This document shows positions 1 through 12,634 of a stretch of 64,000 bases of DNA, one piece after another. The stretch comes from Gonatopus flavifemur (lineage: Eukaryota > Arthropoda > Insecta > Hymenoptera > Dryinidae): contig JAFFJZ010000010.1 of assembly GCA_018340375.1 (NCBI GenBank), positions 5,766,001 through 5,830,000 on the forward strand, given 5' to 3'. Under the pieces are notes generated by a model. It saw nothing but the letters and a program-made list of their open reading frames with translations, did no database searches and was not told where the DNA came from. How positions within the stretch are numbered: position 1 is the first letter of the stretch; each line of letters opens with the position of its first letter. The translations under genes were made by a program, and so were the position numbers.

Positions 1-1119
1 GGATTTGATTTGATTGTCAGAATGGAGAGATCTACAAGAAGAAGTCTCATAATTTTTCATCCATGATATAATTCTCGACAAGAGTATATATAAATTATGT
101 ATACAACCGCTAAGAGTGAATGATTATGCATATTGAATTATAGTAGATGATATATATTCAAAATAAGATAGTATCATCCCTGAGAAAAACAAAACCTGTA
201 TTCACAGTGAAATCAGAAATGCACGAACTGCTATTATCCCGGAAGTGGTTCGGAGGACCATTGTGAAAGGCCTTACAGGACATCATCTATTCACTACTTT
301 CGGAAATGCGCTTGAGTTTGTGACGATAATTTTGAATAACTATTGACTGGAAACTCGTGCTGTTAGATCTTTAAATTTTGTTTTATTTGTTCTCCAAGAT
401 CATATCTCATACGTGATTGGAATGGTTTCGATGTTCTCTGCTGTGTCATGAACATACGAACGACGTATTCGATACAAATGAAAAAACAAAGAAGAAGGAA
501 TAGAAATGAATATCGAATATTGAGAAAAAATGATAAAGTCGGTACACTGTATTTTGTTATTTTTAGAATTCTGTGATTTCTTATATCAATGCGTCGTCCA
601 TGTTTTTAACTTTGAAACATCTGGGAACTTTGTTTTTCATGCACAGGAGGAAATAAAATCACTTATTTTTAGATATCAAGGACTTGGTTCTTGAACCGTG
701 GAATATTTATCACTCGGGGAAATCCTGCATCTCTTTCGTCCGAGACTTCATGTTTTTTTTATTTGTCGTAGATCTGTGAATTGGAATTATGAATGCATAT
801 TCTATTTATTCGTCGCATTTTATATTATTTTTTCATTTTCTAACCCAAACGAACACAAAAGACATCTTTTGAATATTTGAAAGATATCTTGCAAAAAGGT
901 CCCGAAGATGACTTTTAGAAATCTAAAAGATATCTTACGCGACAAATTTCGACGAGTTCAAATGTGGGAGATACGTTTTAATATTGCTGAGGTTTACTCA
1001 GAAAAATAGTTCACTTGAATATAAAGCTATCCAATAAAATTTTACTCGATTTAAGTAAATTTTATTTGAAATGAATGGAAGTTTATTTGGATGGGATGAA
1101 TTTTTTATTCGAAATCATA
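1..1119. other. AT-rich non-coding stretch
   Basis: No gene is recognisable here. Around 855-940 there are several degenerate copies of the word AGATATCTT, the same word that dominates 2457-2600, so part of this stretch is probably an old repeat. The rest shows no structure I can support. Confidence 0.4.
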
Positions 1120-1396
1120 GTACTCTCTAAATCTGGAAGAGTGAAAAATCACTGGTTTCACTCCACTAAGTCTCAAAAGTGAGCCAATCCGCTTCGAGTG
1201 GGATTTTCACTCGTTTCGAGTGGACTCCCACTCTTTCAGACTGGAAAATTCACTCTAGAATCGAAGTGGCTGTGAGTTTATAACATCAAACTTTAGATTA
1301 TCACTCTAAAAGAGTGGAAATTTCACTCGAAATTTCGATGGACTCACTTTTGGCTGGCTAAAGAGTGAAATACTACTCTAACAATTTTAGAGAATA
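1120..1396. repeat. Foldback element rich in GAGTG/CACTC
   Basis: The two ends are imperfect inverted copies (left TACTCTCTAAA, right read backwards TATTCTCTAAA). The inside is packed with short GAGTG and CACTC words, often next to AAA or TTT. Inner parts also pair, for example the words around CAAAAGTGAGCCA and TGGACTCACTTTTGG. This looks like a degenerate non-autonomous foldback transposon. No coding capacity is visible and no target duplication could be fixed. Confidence 0.5.
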
Positions 1397-1649
1397 GGTT
1401 CATATTTAAGTAGGAATTTAGTTGATTCAAACAAAGTTTAGTCGATCCAAATAAATCCAAATACAAATTTCCCTCGGTGTAACAAAACACTCCGTTGTTG
1501 AAGACACCAAATTTTGCGATACATTCCAATCCCGAGGAGTTATTTTGAAACAATGAATAACGATGATTTATCAGATTTTGTGAGTTTGAATCTTCAGTTT
1601 GTTTCTATAAACGATTCGAACTTCGAGAACATAAGTTTTAGACGTATAG

Positions 1650-1915
1650 TGTTTCGATTTCGTCTCATCTCGTTGAGACTGACTAGGTCTCGATCTCGAT
1701 TTAGTCTCGGAATTTATAACCTCGTCTCGGTCTCGCTCTGTCTCGGAAAATCAGAGATCGTCTCGGTTTCTACACTACATCAGACGTTTCGCGGGAATTC
1801 TCGGTATCGTCGAGACTCTCGGCTTGACAGGTATTGTGTCGGTCTCGAAAAATAATTGTTCATCTCGTCTTGTATCGGGGTCGATACCCAGACCAGTCTT
1901 GGTCTCCTCCGAAAC
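1650..1915. repeat. Degenerate TCTCG/CGAGA short-word repeat
   Basis: About fifteen copies of TCTCG or GTCTCG occur within roughly 260 bases with irregular spacing. The same word forms the arms of the hAT-like MITE at 4272-4431, so this may be an older relative of it. The 113-codon ORF crossing the stretch is made of the repeat and is not accepted as a gene. Confidence 0.55.
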
Positions 1916-2131
1916 ACTTTTTAGACGTCCCAGTGAGCAATATGTGATCATCCAGAGCTCTTGAAGATCTCCCAAATATGTGTGAGAGGTCAGATAGACC
2001 TTTCAGAAAGTTAACATAAAGATATCAAAATGTTATCAGATGCCATCAGATATTATCCAAACGAACTCTTTAAGAGGATTTTTTCCTGAGATCTCAGAAA
2101 AATGATACCATTCAGATCCGATGGGGTATTC

Positions 2132-2441
2132 TCTTATGAATAAACCCGATATCAGGATGTCATCGTTAAATCATCAGCTGTATCAATACTATCCAAAATC
2201 TATCGTTTGGTTTCATTATCAGACAAGTCCGATAAAAATACGAGATCTACGATGATTATCCAATGTAAACCCGATATTGAGAAATCATCGGCTAGCTGAT
2301 CGGTTTTATATCGAATAATTATCGTAGATTTCATATTTTTATCGGACTTGTTTGATAATGGAACCAAACGATATATTTTGGATAGCATCGATACAGCTGA
2401 TGATTCAACGATGAAATTCCGATATCGGGTTTTTCCATAAG
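2132..2441. mobile_element. Long inverted-repeat foldback element
   Basis: The left arm (from CTTATGAATAAACCCGATAT) and the right arm read backwards (from CTTATGGAAAAACCCGATAT) match over about 125 bases with few differences. The arms cover nearly the whole element and leave a short centre near 2285-2295. They share long words such as TCATCAGCTGTATC and CAAGTCCGATAAAAATA. There is no coding sequence. It is best read as a foldback or MITE-type non-autonomous DNA transposon. Confidence 0.75.
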
Positions 2442-2456
2442 GGTTTGATCAAGTCT

Positions 2457-2600
2457 TAAAAATGTCTTGTACATATCTTTTAGATATCTCAAAGATATCT
2501 TTCCGACATGCCCTGAAGATATCTTTGAGATATCTTGTCGATATGTCTTAAGGATGTCATTCAGAAGATATTCCCAAGATATCTCGAAGATGTTCATGTT
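2457..2600. repeat. AGATATCTT-word repeat
   Basis: The palindromic word AAGATATCTT and close variants recur several times within 140 bases. Small ORFs on both strands here are by-products of the palindromes. The same word occurs near 855-940. Confidence 0.5.
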
Positions 2601-2852
2601 TATTGGGAAGTTTGGTTACACAATGCATATTGTTAATACAAGGGGAGAAAATGGCTGAATGGCTATTTTTCAACTGAACATAGCCACTTATTTAGCTGTA
2701 ACAGCGAGAACTGTAGCGGCCACAGTAAAAATATCGCATCTCAATTTTTCTGCTATTCAAATGCCAACCACAAGACCTGTGCTGTAGCAGCTGCGAATCC
2801 TTGCTGTAACTGTTAATAAGATGAACCCGAGTAGAAATTGATATTGGGTGTT

Positions 2853-3790
2853 CGATCAGGACCAGATCTGGAAAGCCTCATTTCAAATCGGGTCCTAATA
2901 TGCACGGAAAAAAAGATGATGTTGGATTTACAATGTTTCGTTCGATCACCATAGAAATATTAGGGGTTTCTATGGTGATCGAACGGAATGTTGTAAATCC
3001 AACATCATCTTTTTTTCCGTGTGGAAAGTACTAAGGGATCAGAGGCTGAATGTAACGCACTGTTGCATCAGGGCCCGATGTGGCAAACCATATCTGGCCC
3101 ATACATGGCTTACCGGATGTGGACCATACATGGCATGCCATAAGAGTGCCAAGTGCTGTCATTTCAAAATGTTGGAAAACAATATTTTTTGGAATTTGAA
3201 ATTTGGACCTCGTACCGCGATAGATAAAGCACTGAAGAATTATATTTTCATGAATTCAGTTCGGAGTAATCTGAGCGAGAGAATATTTACTCCACCGGTA
3301 CACTAGTATCCTTGAAGACTCTAAGGTTTTCCAGATCTAATCTCAATTGAATGCTCAATACAAATATCTGCATAGTCTATGATGAATGTGCGCATAGCTA
3401 TCGACAAAAAGGATCAAAATTCAATTGCAAATTGACCAAAACTCAGCCAACCAACCCACTCTTGACAAATAGCACTACTTGACGAAGAATCAGTCACCTG
3501 ACTAAACTGTGATTTCCCAGCTCATCGAATAATCGAACACTGCATCAGAGTGATTTTCATCAGGAACGGATGATAGGGCGTGCCAAATTACAAACCCATC
3601 AGGCCCCGATCTGATCAGCCTTATACGACATGGCAGGGCATGTCAAATTACAAACCCATCAGGACCAGATCTAGCCAATTCTATTCAGGCGTGCCAAATG
3701 AGGGCCTCACTGAGGTCAGATCTGGGGTGTCAAAATAAGGTGTGCCCTATTACTACCTGATTGGGCCCATATCGAACATGAGGCCGTCCA
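2853..3790. repeat. Dispersed CATCAGG-CCAGATCT repeat block
   Basis: Short related phrases recur at irregular spacing: ATCAGGACCAGATCT near 2855 and 3660, CATCAGGCCCCGATCTGAT near 3598, and GTGCCAAATTACAAACCCATCAGG in two consecutive units near 3580-3660. The GC content is higher than in the surroundings. The 95-codon ORF at 3019-3306 lies inside it and is repeat-derived. The hairpin element at 2903-3021 interrupts the block. Confidence 0.5.
2903..3021. mobile_element. Near-perfect hairpin MITE, CACGGA ends
   Basis: Two 55-base arms (2903-2957 and 2967-3021) are inverted copies with only three differences, around a 9-base loop. The ends are CACGGAAAAAAAG and CTTTTTTTCCGTG. The base pair TG lies directly outside both ends, consistent with a 2-bp target duplication. 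In RNA the three differences would all be G:U pairs, so a transcript would form an unbroken 55-bp duplex. It is probably a young MITE. The termini resemble those of 47930-48197. Confidence 0.8.
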
Positions 3791-4119
3791 TACAATTTTT
3801 CTGCTCGGGAACTATTCGAGTATATTCTGATTAATGATTCGCTTAAATATCATTTAAAATTTTTGTAGAAGTTTCTTGATAGAAGAATGTACATTCTTGC
3901 TGCGGGTGTGGTGCGGACGATGTGATATGGGCGCGGATCTGGTGCGTCAATGTTGCGGGAGATTTGATCTTGAACCAAGAATCTCACGAATTTATGAATC
4001 TATTGCAGGAGTGTTCTCACACCACATATTTTGGAATGATGTCTGATGTCACTCAGAGCCTCTAAAATACGTCAATTTGAATCTTTGGAATTCTATACGA
4101 GCGCAATGAGAGAGATCTG

Positions 4120-4248
4120 CCCTAGCAGAAATCACTCTAGTAATTCTCTAGGCCTTGCGAGGCCTCACCAGGCCCTTGTGAGGGACTTGCAAGGTCTCGT
4201 GAGGCCTTGTAATCGCCTAGAGAATAACTAGAGTGATTTCTACTAGGG
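4120..4248. mobile_element. Hairpin MITE, CCCTAG ends
   Basis: Inverted arms of about 34 bases (CCCTAGCAGAAATCACTC on the left, GAGTGATTTCTACTAGGG on the right) flank a GC-richer centre built from AGGCC and GGCCT words. There is no coding capacity. The superfamily is not clear because no target duplication stands out. Confidence 0.7.
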
Positions 4249-4271
4249 TGTTTTGTTCTCTCTGTTATGTG

Positions 4272-4431
4272 CAGTGATGCCACGAGACGAGAAATGAGCT
4301 TGTTCTCGTCTCGTCTCGAAATTTCGACATTTTTTCTTCACAATATCGTTTTTCTTTCCTTCAAACTAAGTTTTATTTCTCGTCAACTCATTCTCATCTC
4401 GTCTCGTCTCGAATTTCTCGCGGCATCACTA
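4272..4431. mobile_element. hAT-like MITE with 8-bp duplication
   Basis: The left end is CAGTGATGCCACGAGA and the right end read backwards is AGTGATGCCGCGAGA. Directly outside are GTTATGTG (4264-4271) and GTTGTGTG (4432-4439), an 8-base duplication with one difference. An 8-bp duplication with CAGTG-type ends fits the hAT superfamily. The arms are filled with CTCGT and TCTCG words. It is 160 bp long and non-coding. Confidence 0.65.
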
Positions 4432-4439
4432 GTTGTGTG

Positions 4440-6272
4440 GGTTACCAACGTGCATATAGGTGCAGGGCTGGAACAGATTTGTTGCAGGCGTTTTCATTTT
4501 GACTTGGAGAATGTTGTTTTGGAGTCTGAAGTCGTGTTTGCATTTGATACTCGGTTTATGATTCAATGCATAATACGTTGTTGCATTGTGTTCACGTACT
4601 TGACTTTCAGTTGGAAAGTTTGAATTGTTATCTGGTTCATATGCGAAAACAAAGTACGGTGAGGTTTACGGTAGCACTGCTGCGAACTGAAACCCATAAG
4701 CCTGTTGTCGAATCTATGATGCGCTATGTTTAAAAAGTAGTATTGCGGTGGATTCAACGTTATAGCGCTGCGATAATCGACTGCATGAATACCGTTACAC
4801 AAGAAACCCTATATTGTTTGAATACAACATCGCATCATTCTGAATTGACAAACCGAAACGTCCATAAAGAATTCTTCGCGAAACGAGGACAATTCATTAA
4901 AGATTCCGCATAGACTTTTCACGTTGCGCGAGTTACATAAAGTATGAAATTAAGTGCCCCAAAATTTCTAATCCGGAACAATAATCTGTGGTACTTCTTC
5001 ATCGTTGCTGATATCAGCTTCGGAATGTTACGTCGAATAATTTGAATTCAATAACAAAACAGTATCCTTTGCGGTCAATACCTGCGGTAAAATTCTACTC
5101 GAAGAAGATTAGATTGGTTATTGCCAGTCCAAGTTATGCAAAAGCTTATTGTGAAACTTTCTCCACTCTTCGCAAAGTTTTTAAACGAACGCGTGAATGA
5201 ACAAAATCGATGGACATTGCATCTAAAGAGAAATCCAACACCTCGTACGATAGTACATGTATATCCAATGATCCACGTGCCACATTACGGGTGACACGCC
5301 CAGTGCGTGGCTCATTTCATGCATGCACGCACGCGTGCAGGTACTCACATGCGTTCCACGCGAACCAAGATTTATGCCATTGGCCAACGAAGTACAGTAC
5401 TCGTTTATCGAACTCACGTGTGAAAGCGCACGCGCAATAGACTATTCAATTCTCAAATATATATACGTCGTGTATGTGTCCTATGTATCCGAAGTGTATC
5501 TCTTCAATCGAAATATAAATTATAAATATCGTCTGAATCATACGACACAGCAGGGCGAAGAGGTTTGAATCTTGAATTTCAAATGTAAGAGTTCGATGAC
5601 CCTCGCACGATCTTATATTGTATTCTCTCCGAGAATGGGATATCGATAACACCTCTTCAATACATTTGACGGTAGAAGGTCTATCAAAGAAGAAAAAAAA
5701 AGAACACTTTGCGAATTGTTGTTCGCAAGTCGAGTAACATCGATTGTTCGGAATACATTCGACGGGAATGTGACTATGATTATGAAGTTGACATTTCGAA
5801 TCTATCCAAGGTCTTGAAAAAGCTTTACAACATATTCCCAACGTCTTTATATACTTTAATGTCGGGGCACTATGGATTTATTTTTATCCTCCGTACGAAA
5901 GTATTTTATGAGGATTCTATGAATGTCTCGTAAATATTCCAAGAGGGTGGATGTTAGGCGATTTCAAAGATCATGTGATTATTCGCAGAACAAATGTTAT
6001 GAATTGTTAGTATTTCATGTACACGATCGGGAGGTTGGTATTAAATATAATGAATGTTATGAAATATCAATGTTAGTGGTTGAATTTATACCCTTATAAC
6101 TTCATTTTTTTAATTTTGCACGTTCAATGTAAGCGCGATGTATATAAATTTTATGTTCAATGTGAAATTTATATACATTGCAAATACATGAAAAATGTAC
6201 AAAAGGGTAATCTCTCGAAGAATGACTCTACTCCAGTGAACATCAAAGGCGAAGAATGTTGCATGAAACATA
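4440..6272. other. Repeat-poor stretch, no gene recognised
   Basis: No coding gene is supported; ORFs up to 131 codons overlap on both strands and look like chance. The part at 5260-5440 is GC-richer, with repeated CACGTG, GTGCG and GCATGC words and purine-pyrimidine alternation (near 5320-5340), which could be a regulatory patch. Confidence 0.3.
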
Positions 6273-7149
6273 CCCCAGATAACACAATAATTCGTGAGCC
6301 GTTTCAAAAGAGTTGTTGAATTAAATTCTAGAAGAATTATTTTTCCGAACTCTTGACGAGTTCTCAAAGAGTTTTTTGAATTCTGAAAGAATTATTCGAC
6401 AGCTCTATACTAAATCCCCTTGGGTGTTTTATAAGAGTATTGAAAGAACACTTTGAGATGACTTGAAGGACTCCTTAATGCTTGTTAGAACTCTTATGAA
6501 GCTCTGTTTCTGCTAAAGAAAAACTTCCTACGAATTCAATGTAGGTACATGTTGAATCCCCGTAGATTTCTATGATTGCGAGCAAGCGTTTTTAGTAAGA
6601 ATGATTATAAGTGATGATGGTTGGTGCGAGTCCATCAAATAAAGAAATATAAGTAATGAGTGATATTGAATGAGAACAAAAAACTAATGATATATATTTT
6701 GTTTTTCACTCGTGTCAATTACAAACATTTTGACATTTGTCGATACTAAAAATTTAAATGATTGATTTGGTATGATCAATTTTATAGGTTATATTTTTAA
6801 AAAATGCCTGAACTTCAATATACTCTGTTAATCGAATGATCGTTCGATAAATAAAAGCTTGATGAACGTAGAAGATCAGATGAATCAATCATTGAATAAT
6901 CATCCATATACACATAATATGTTAGAATGATTTTTATGTTTGATAAACACATGAGTTCCGTGAGAGTTCTTTCATAATCATTCATGTCAAGAGTTCACAA
7001 CGACTTCTGTCAATTAATGAACCGAGCTCGTCAAGAGTTATATCAACAGGACATTAACGACTTCGATTACTTTAGAATTCTTGATGAATGCTTTTTACAA
7101 ATGCCGAGTTCTTCAGGAACTCTTCAAGAAATTCTTGTGTTATCTGGGG
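6273..7149. mobile_element. TA-flanked inverted-repeat element, CCCCAGATAACAC ends
   Basis: The ends are CCCCAGATAACACAA and TTGTGTTATCTGGGG, with TA outside each (6271-6272 and 7150-7151). The inside carries many scattered AAGAGTTC and GAACTCTT words on both strands. The 103-codon ORF beginning at 6984 runs across the right end and out into flanking DNA, so it is not a plausible gene. This is likely a non-autonomous Tc1/mariner-type or other TA-targeting element. Confidence 0.65.
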
Positions 7150-7381
7150 TACTATACACAGTGAAAAATTTGGAGCACTCCCGTCAGAAGTTTGTGTTCC
7201 AGGAGGTTCGCACAAAGTTTATGTTAATATCAAACACACAAAGTGTTGTTTTTTTCAACGAAAAAGGATGTGCAATTAACAGTGAATACCTTTGATTCGA
7301 GATTTCTATGGATTTATTCAACATTCGACCCCTGAGGATGCAACCCGCTTTCATTGGTTAGAAAAAAAACATGGCTATACC

Positions 7382-7610
7382 TATACAGCGCAAAAGTTCC
7401 CGCAAAGAGCTCTCGTTATGACAGTGAACATGAATTCATTATGAATAGTTTGAATTCAAAATGAACTCTTGATGAATAACTCAATCTCCAGGAAGAATTC
7501 ATATCACGAATTCATAAAGAACTATTCAGACATTCAACATGTATACATTCTAAATTCATTTTTACTGTCATAACGGGGACTAAAGTTTTTGTGAGTGCTG
7601 TCTCGCTATA
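7382..7610. mobile_element. Foldback element with GTTATGACAGT arms
   Basis: The left arm (TATACAGCG, then GTTATGACAGTGAACATGAATTCA) and right arm (TTCATTTTTACTGTCATAAC, then CGCTATA) are inverted relatives. The centre repeats GAATTCAT-type words. It is non-coding. The boundaries are approximate. Confidence 0.5.
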
Positions 7611-7637
7611 CGTTAGAAAGAAAGATGTTGAACAACC

Positions 7638-7949
7638 CTTAAGTTTGCTTCCCTGGTGAAAGGGAAGCGTGTAATAGAAAGTGTTATGGACGTAGTTGGA
7701 AAGTATTTGGAACGTGGATTTAAGCGTATACCGAGCGTCAAGTGGAACATTAAGAGTGGTTCGAAAGTATATTTGAAGTGTGTGAAGCGTATTGGAAGTA
7801 ACACCAATTTCATAGAAACCGGGCTTTACACTCGGAAGCGTAATCGAAGAGTGGATAGGAAGTATGTAAGAAGTATTAGAAACGTAATCTGAGACATTCT
7901 TACGCTTCCGTTACTCTTTATGACACGCTTCCCTTCCACCAGGTTTAAG
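7638..7949. mobile_element. Inverted-repeat element with GAAGCGT sub-repeats
   Basis: The ends are inverted relatives: CTTAAGTTTGCTTCCCTGGTG on the left against CTTAAACCTGGTGGAAGG read from the right, then a shared GGAAGCGTGT. The inside holds a run of degenerate 11-13-base units of the form GGAAGTGTATTAG or GAAGCGTAATAG. The 78-codon ORF here is made of these units and is rejected as a gene. A weaker relative may lie at 15240-15400. Confidence 0.55.
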
Positions 7950-9904
7950 AAAGTCTATTTCTTTCCATTTTTGATCATTTTCTCCAAATAAATTGCATAA
8001 AAAAGTTATTGCTATCACAATGTAATGAGCTACTCCATAGAAATGAGATCCACCTCTATTTCAAACAATACTCATGGAATCTTCTAACGCGTTACTTGAG
8101 AAACCATGGTCTCCAAATCGATCTTCGTAGTATCTCAAACATTACTTGATGAATTAGAGTAGATGAAATTTACCACAGCTTGCGCTTGAATGCACGGATT
8201 CAATTTTGATTATCATAATTCAATGAAATTTGGTAATAATAATGGCTCTTTACGTTGGAAACGAGTTTACGAAATGATTTCGCGTTTTGCAGACGTATTT
8301 CCCATTAACATTCAAATTGAAAATAATTGATTGAATGGCGTGAATTGAATGCTGCAGCATACACTTTTGATAGAAGTACATAAAAATTTTCAATGTATAG
8401 AAACTTTCATCAAAATTCAGTGAAATTTATCTTGAAATGTGAAATAAAGTGCCTGCAAGGAATAAAAACAAATTTCTCTGAATTTTCTGAAAGAGAATAC
8501 GAATCTTCAAGGTTGAATTTACGTCTATTAGACGGAAAACTCACGTTCATGGGATGTTCAATGGACCAAATATTCGAACGTTGAATATACCTCTATTTTT
8601 GAGATTTTTTAACCTTTTTTTTTAATCTTAATAATCATTTTCTCTATAGTCTGACAAGAAATTCTTTGAATTCTTCGAGTCCGCCATTTTCTTATAAATC
8701 ATTAGATACTCATTTTATGCCCTCAACCATTTACTGAAGTTTGAAATACTGTAATTTCTTTATTCGAAAGGAAAATATAAAAGATTCATCTTTGTTGTCC
8801 ATTCATATTCGTAAGGAATAATGTTGAAGTATTGAAAAATTGTGTGTATGTTATTTTTCTTATAGTTCAAAAGTCGTTAAAGAATGTTACATTAGAAAGT
8901 TAATTTTTGTTTCCATCCCAGGACATATTAGGTGAAATCTAATGGATGGGATTCGTTTATTTTCACACAGATAGATATGAATAGGCATTGTAATATATAA
9001 ATATGGCTTAGAAATTAAAGGAATTGGAATATTGATTACATATAATATTCAATACACATATGAACTCATAGATTTTTTCCGATTTTAGGGACGATTGAAT
9101 CAATGAAAAATTGATTCAATGATTCAATTAATTAATTTGGTAATTGAACCCGTAATTGATGTTGTTTCAGGAAAATGCATGCAAGCACGCCTCTTGCCGG
9201 ATTTCCTGAATAACTCACCTATAAAACATTGTTTCGTAACGTTTGATGTAAAATAAGCGAGTTGGAAGTAATTTTTTTCATAAAGCAGCTACGGATGATC
9301 TATCAATTATCAAAAAATTCTACAAAATGTTGGAACAGTCCTTGGAATACTTCGAATCATGTCGGGACAATGTTCACTGGTAGTTTCAAGAGCTAAATGT
9401 ATCCAATAAGGTGACATATTCTGCATTTAGCGGATCAACGGTATAAATTTTTATTAAAAAATGGCTTAAATATGAATAATTGATTCGTGCGCGCCCTTGA
9501 TTTGATGTTCAAGTGGGCATAAAAAGTCACCTGATTATGCAGGTTTAATTGGAATTCTCGGATACATTGTTTGGGTATTGAATTATGAAAATTTGGTTTT
9601 ATTTATAAAAGAACAAAAAATTGAAAAATGAACCCGTGAACCATGCAAACTTTGAGAGAATAGGTTCGCAGATATCTCATAAAAATTTCGTCAAGTTTTA
9701 CACAAAATTGCAGAAGTTATGAAACATTTTATAATGAACAACTTTTTCGCTTTGCGCACCACCTAAAAATCATCTGATTTGCTTTTTTTTGGGCTCAATC
9801 TTATTCTTAGACTCCATAGAAAGTTTTTCATCCCGGCACTCATTGAAATTCGAAAATCATGTTTTTTTGAATCACCCTAAACTATATATCCATGGTTCAA
9901 AGCT
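7950..9904. other. AT-rich non-coding stretch
   Basis: No gene is recognised. The base composition is strongly AT-rich with homopolymer runs. I see no clear inverted repeats other than small GATTCAAT palindromes near 9090-9130. Confidence 0.35.
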
Positions 9905-10425
9905 TCTTCTCTGTATTTGATGGGATCAGCGAGGTGTAATTTATTATAAACTGCTCTAACCGAATGAGACTATCATTCCGGGGGTTCGCTATCGATTTCA
10001 ATTGATGCATTTGAGTCGAGCCCTAAAAGAAAAACAGCCGCTATACGAGAAGAGACACGACAAAGTGATTTTGTTACATGACAACGCCCGGCCTCGTGTT
10101 GCAAAACCAGTGAAAACCTACCTGCGAACGCTTCGATGGGAAGTTCTACTCCACCCACCGTATTCACCTGGCATAGCCCCTTCCGATTTTCACCAATTCC
10201 GTTCGATAGTACATGATTTAGCTGACCAGCGTTTTCATTCTTACGAAGAAGCTAAAAAATGGGTGGATTCTGGGATAGTCTCAAAAGACATGTCGTCTTT
10301 CCACCGCGAAATTCTGGTCTGTAGTGATGGGCAATACTTTGAATGAAACGTTTTTTTCCTTTATATTTTAAATAAAGTTTTTATTTTGTAAAAAAAACAG
10401 CGAGAACTTATTCAAGGTCCTAATA
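9905..10425 (+). pseudogene. Mariner transposase relic (C-terminal half)
   Basis: Translated pieces match the C-terminal half of a mariner transposase. They are a region like CIWWDQ-GVIYYKLL-PNET at about 9905-9985, then a block with LLHDNARP and HPPYSPGIAPSD, and finally the typical ending SDGQYFE. The two visible catalytic aspartates (in HDNARP and PSD) are 34 residues apart, the D34D spacing of mariners. In-frame stops interrupt the upstream part, and a deletion removes the segment before SDGQYFE. The N-terminal DNA-binding half is missing. A poly-A-like 3' region and an AAACAGCGAGAACTTA end follow at about 10390-10425. It is a dead fossil copy; the subfamily looks close to the irritans group, which is my inference from memory. 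Confidence 0.9.
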
Positions 10426-11971
10426 CATAAAATCTCGTTCAGTCAATTCAAAATCTTGATATCTTCCTTGAGTGAACGAGTTTTCATCTATTCATCCACA
10501 GAAAGGGTTTCTTATTGCAACAAGCATTTCATTATTATGAGAAAATTTTTTTCTTAACATAGGAACAATCCTAATTTTTCTTCTGATAAGACAGAAACTC
10601 TCTCGCTTCAAGTAAAATTTGATGATCTTGGCGTTAGAATATTGAATCTTGGATCATGAAAAATAATCTTGAGATCACCATAAGCATTTTTCAAATAAGA
10701 CTCACAGATTTTCTTGAGACAGGGAAGTTTTTATTGAAGGTAATGAAATCTTTCTCACCCAGTAAACATTTTGTATCTTGCGATATATTTTAGACAGGCT
10801 TTATAAATGTATAAGACATAACACTTTTAAATGAGTTTCTATGAGAATCTATTTAGATTCAAATAAATCCACATTTTCCATTCTCCAAATCTAGCAAGAT
10901 TTCATCAGATCTACGTTGATTGAAATTATTTTTTCTCGAGATCATATAATATTCATAATGGTTTCTCAGATTCACTTGGTCTTCAGTGCATACAGGGGTT
11001 TACGAGCCCTTAAGAAACTCAAGTGTAACGTTAAAAACATACTACATAACATATATTTTCAAATGAAGTCAGTTTCATATGTTGATTTATTATTTTGACA
11101 TCCTTCGCATTCTCTTTTCACACTCGCTCGATTTTGCATCGGATTGTCATGCTAGACATTCTATTATATTCATTACGGTACATGTATTGCGTTGGCAACA
11201 CATAACTTGGTCACCAAGTAGATTTGAAGTTTATCTTCCCATAGTTAAGAGTGCTTGAAAATTAGAATGACAAAATCGAAACGTCTTGTTTAAATAGTGC
11301 ATATGAGGCATGTTGACTTTTCTCAGCAGTTCGTTAGCTGGCGGGTATACGCTATCTAGCGTGAGATTCGTTTCTCAGTTGAAATAGCCTAGGTACATAT
11401 TTTGGTGGCGTATGAACTTCGAAGCGAAGATCTTTGTTTCTACTTATTAGTACATGGTTAACTACTTTGTCTATTCAATATATCTGAGTTGTCGGAATGC
11501 CAATGGATGTTATTCGATATCGTTCGAAAAGAGTTGTGAAAAGAGTTAGGGGTATCTATCCAATGAGGAAACAATTATTTGTTAACTGTTATCAAATTCC
11601 GTGAAAAGATGTTGCACGAATTTGATGAATTCTTTTTCTAATGTTTCATGACATGCTCAAGAATTTATTTTTCTATCGAGTTTGTGTGGTAATGATTATA
11701 ATTGAATCCGTCTTAGGGATCCGATTTAACCGAAATTCAATGAGAAATAACCGCTGATTTTTGGTTACATCCTTCGAGTGACATAAAAGATTTTGACAAT
11801 ATTCTCACAAGGTGTGTGAAATGTTTTACATGAGATATTCTGACAAAGAGTGTAGGATGTTCGCCAATATTTATAGCAGATTCTGTGCACTATGTGTAAG
11901 AAGTTTACTTTCCATATAGAATTGATTCCAATTGCTTCATTGAGAGCACAAATACTATACCCCCGAACGTG
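10426..11971. other. AT-rich non-coding stretch
   Basis: I see no gene or clear repeat. A small perfect hairpin (ACGCT-ATCT-AGCGT) lies near 11348-11361. ORFs are at most about 70 codons. Confidence 0.3.
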
Positions 11972-12042
11972 CACTGTTAGAAAAATCTGTCTTAAACTTC
12001 ATCATAGTATTGTTAGGTTTAAAATAGATTTTTCTAACAGTG
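11972..12042. mobile_element. 71-bp miniature element, CACTGTTAG ends
   Basis: The ends CACTGTTAGAAAAATCT and AGATTTTTCTAACAGTG are perfect inverted copies, and pairing continues toward a short loop. TG lies outside each end, consistent with a 2-bp duplication. This is one of several CACTG-ended MITEs in the window. Confidence 0.7.
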
Positions 12043-12634
12043 TGCTGAACCCCGAGTGAATTTAAAAAAACATTATAAATTTATAAAAATTACATATTCA
12101 AATGAATATGAAAATTGATTACTTTTGAACAGAAATAATTTGGTCAAAAATCCAATTTTTTGGGACAAGAATTTCAATGAATATGCTATGAAAAGAAGAC
12201 AAATAAATTATTCATTCAGCAATTTTTCTGAATATTAACATTATTTTTCACGTGTATCATCATAACTTCATAAGAAATTATCCAATTTGCAAAAATAGAG
12301 ATTAATCTTGTAAAATGATGTACACTGAGAGAACGAATTTCTGGGAACAATAAAATATTTAGTTGAATAGTGACCATAAAATACTTAATTGATTTGAATA
12401 AACGTTCATTGACTCAATTGAATAACTTTTTCTATTGATGAAATATTTCATAGCAAATTATGTATTCGTTTGATTGAATAAATATTTAATCGAGTAGTAG
12501 TAATAGTCTGACGGAGGAGATTTGTTTCTTAAACCTGAGGAAATTAGAATACTTCAAACTTGAGTATACAATTTGAGAAACAAATGATTTTCAATCATTT
12601 ATACAAAATTGAAAAAATCTCTCATTACACTGTA

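Noticed and set aside
6984..7295. 103-codon ORF
   Set aside because: It starts inside and leaves the TA-flanked element at 6273-7149, so it crosses an insertion boundary.
7656..7892. 78-codon basic ORF
   Set aside because: Made of the GAAGCGT sub-repeats of the inverted-repeat element.
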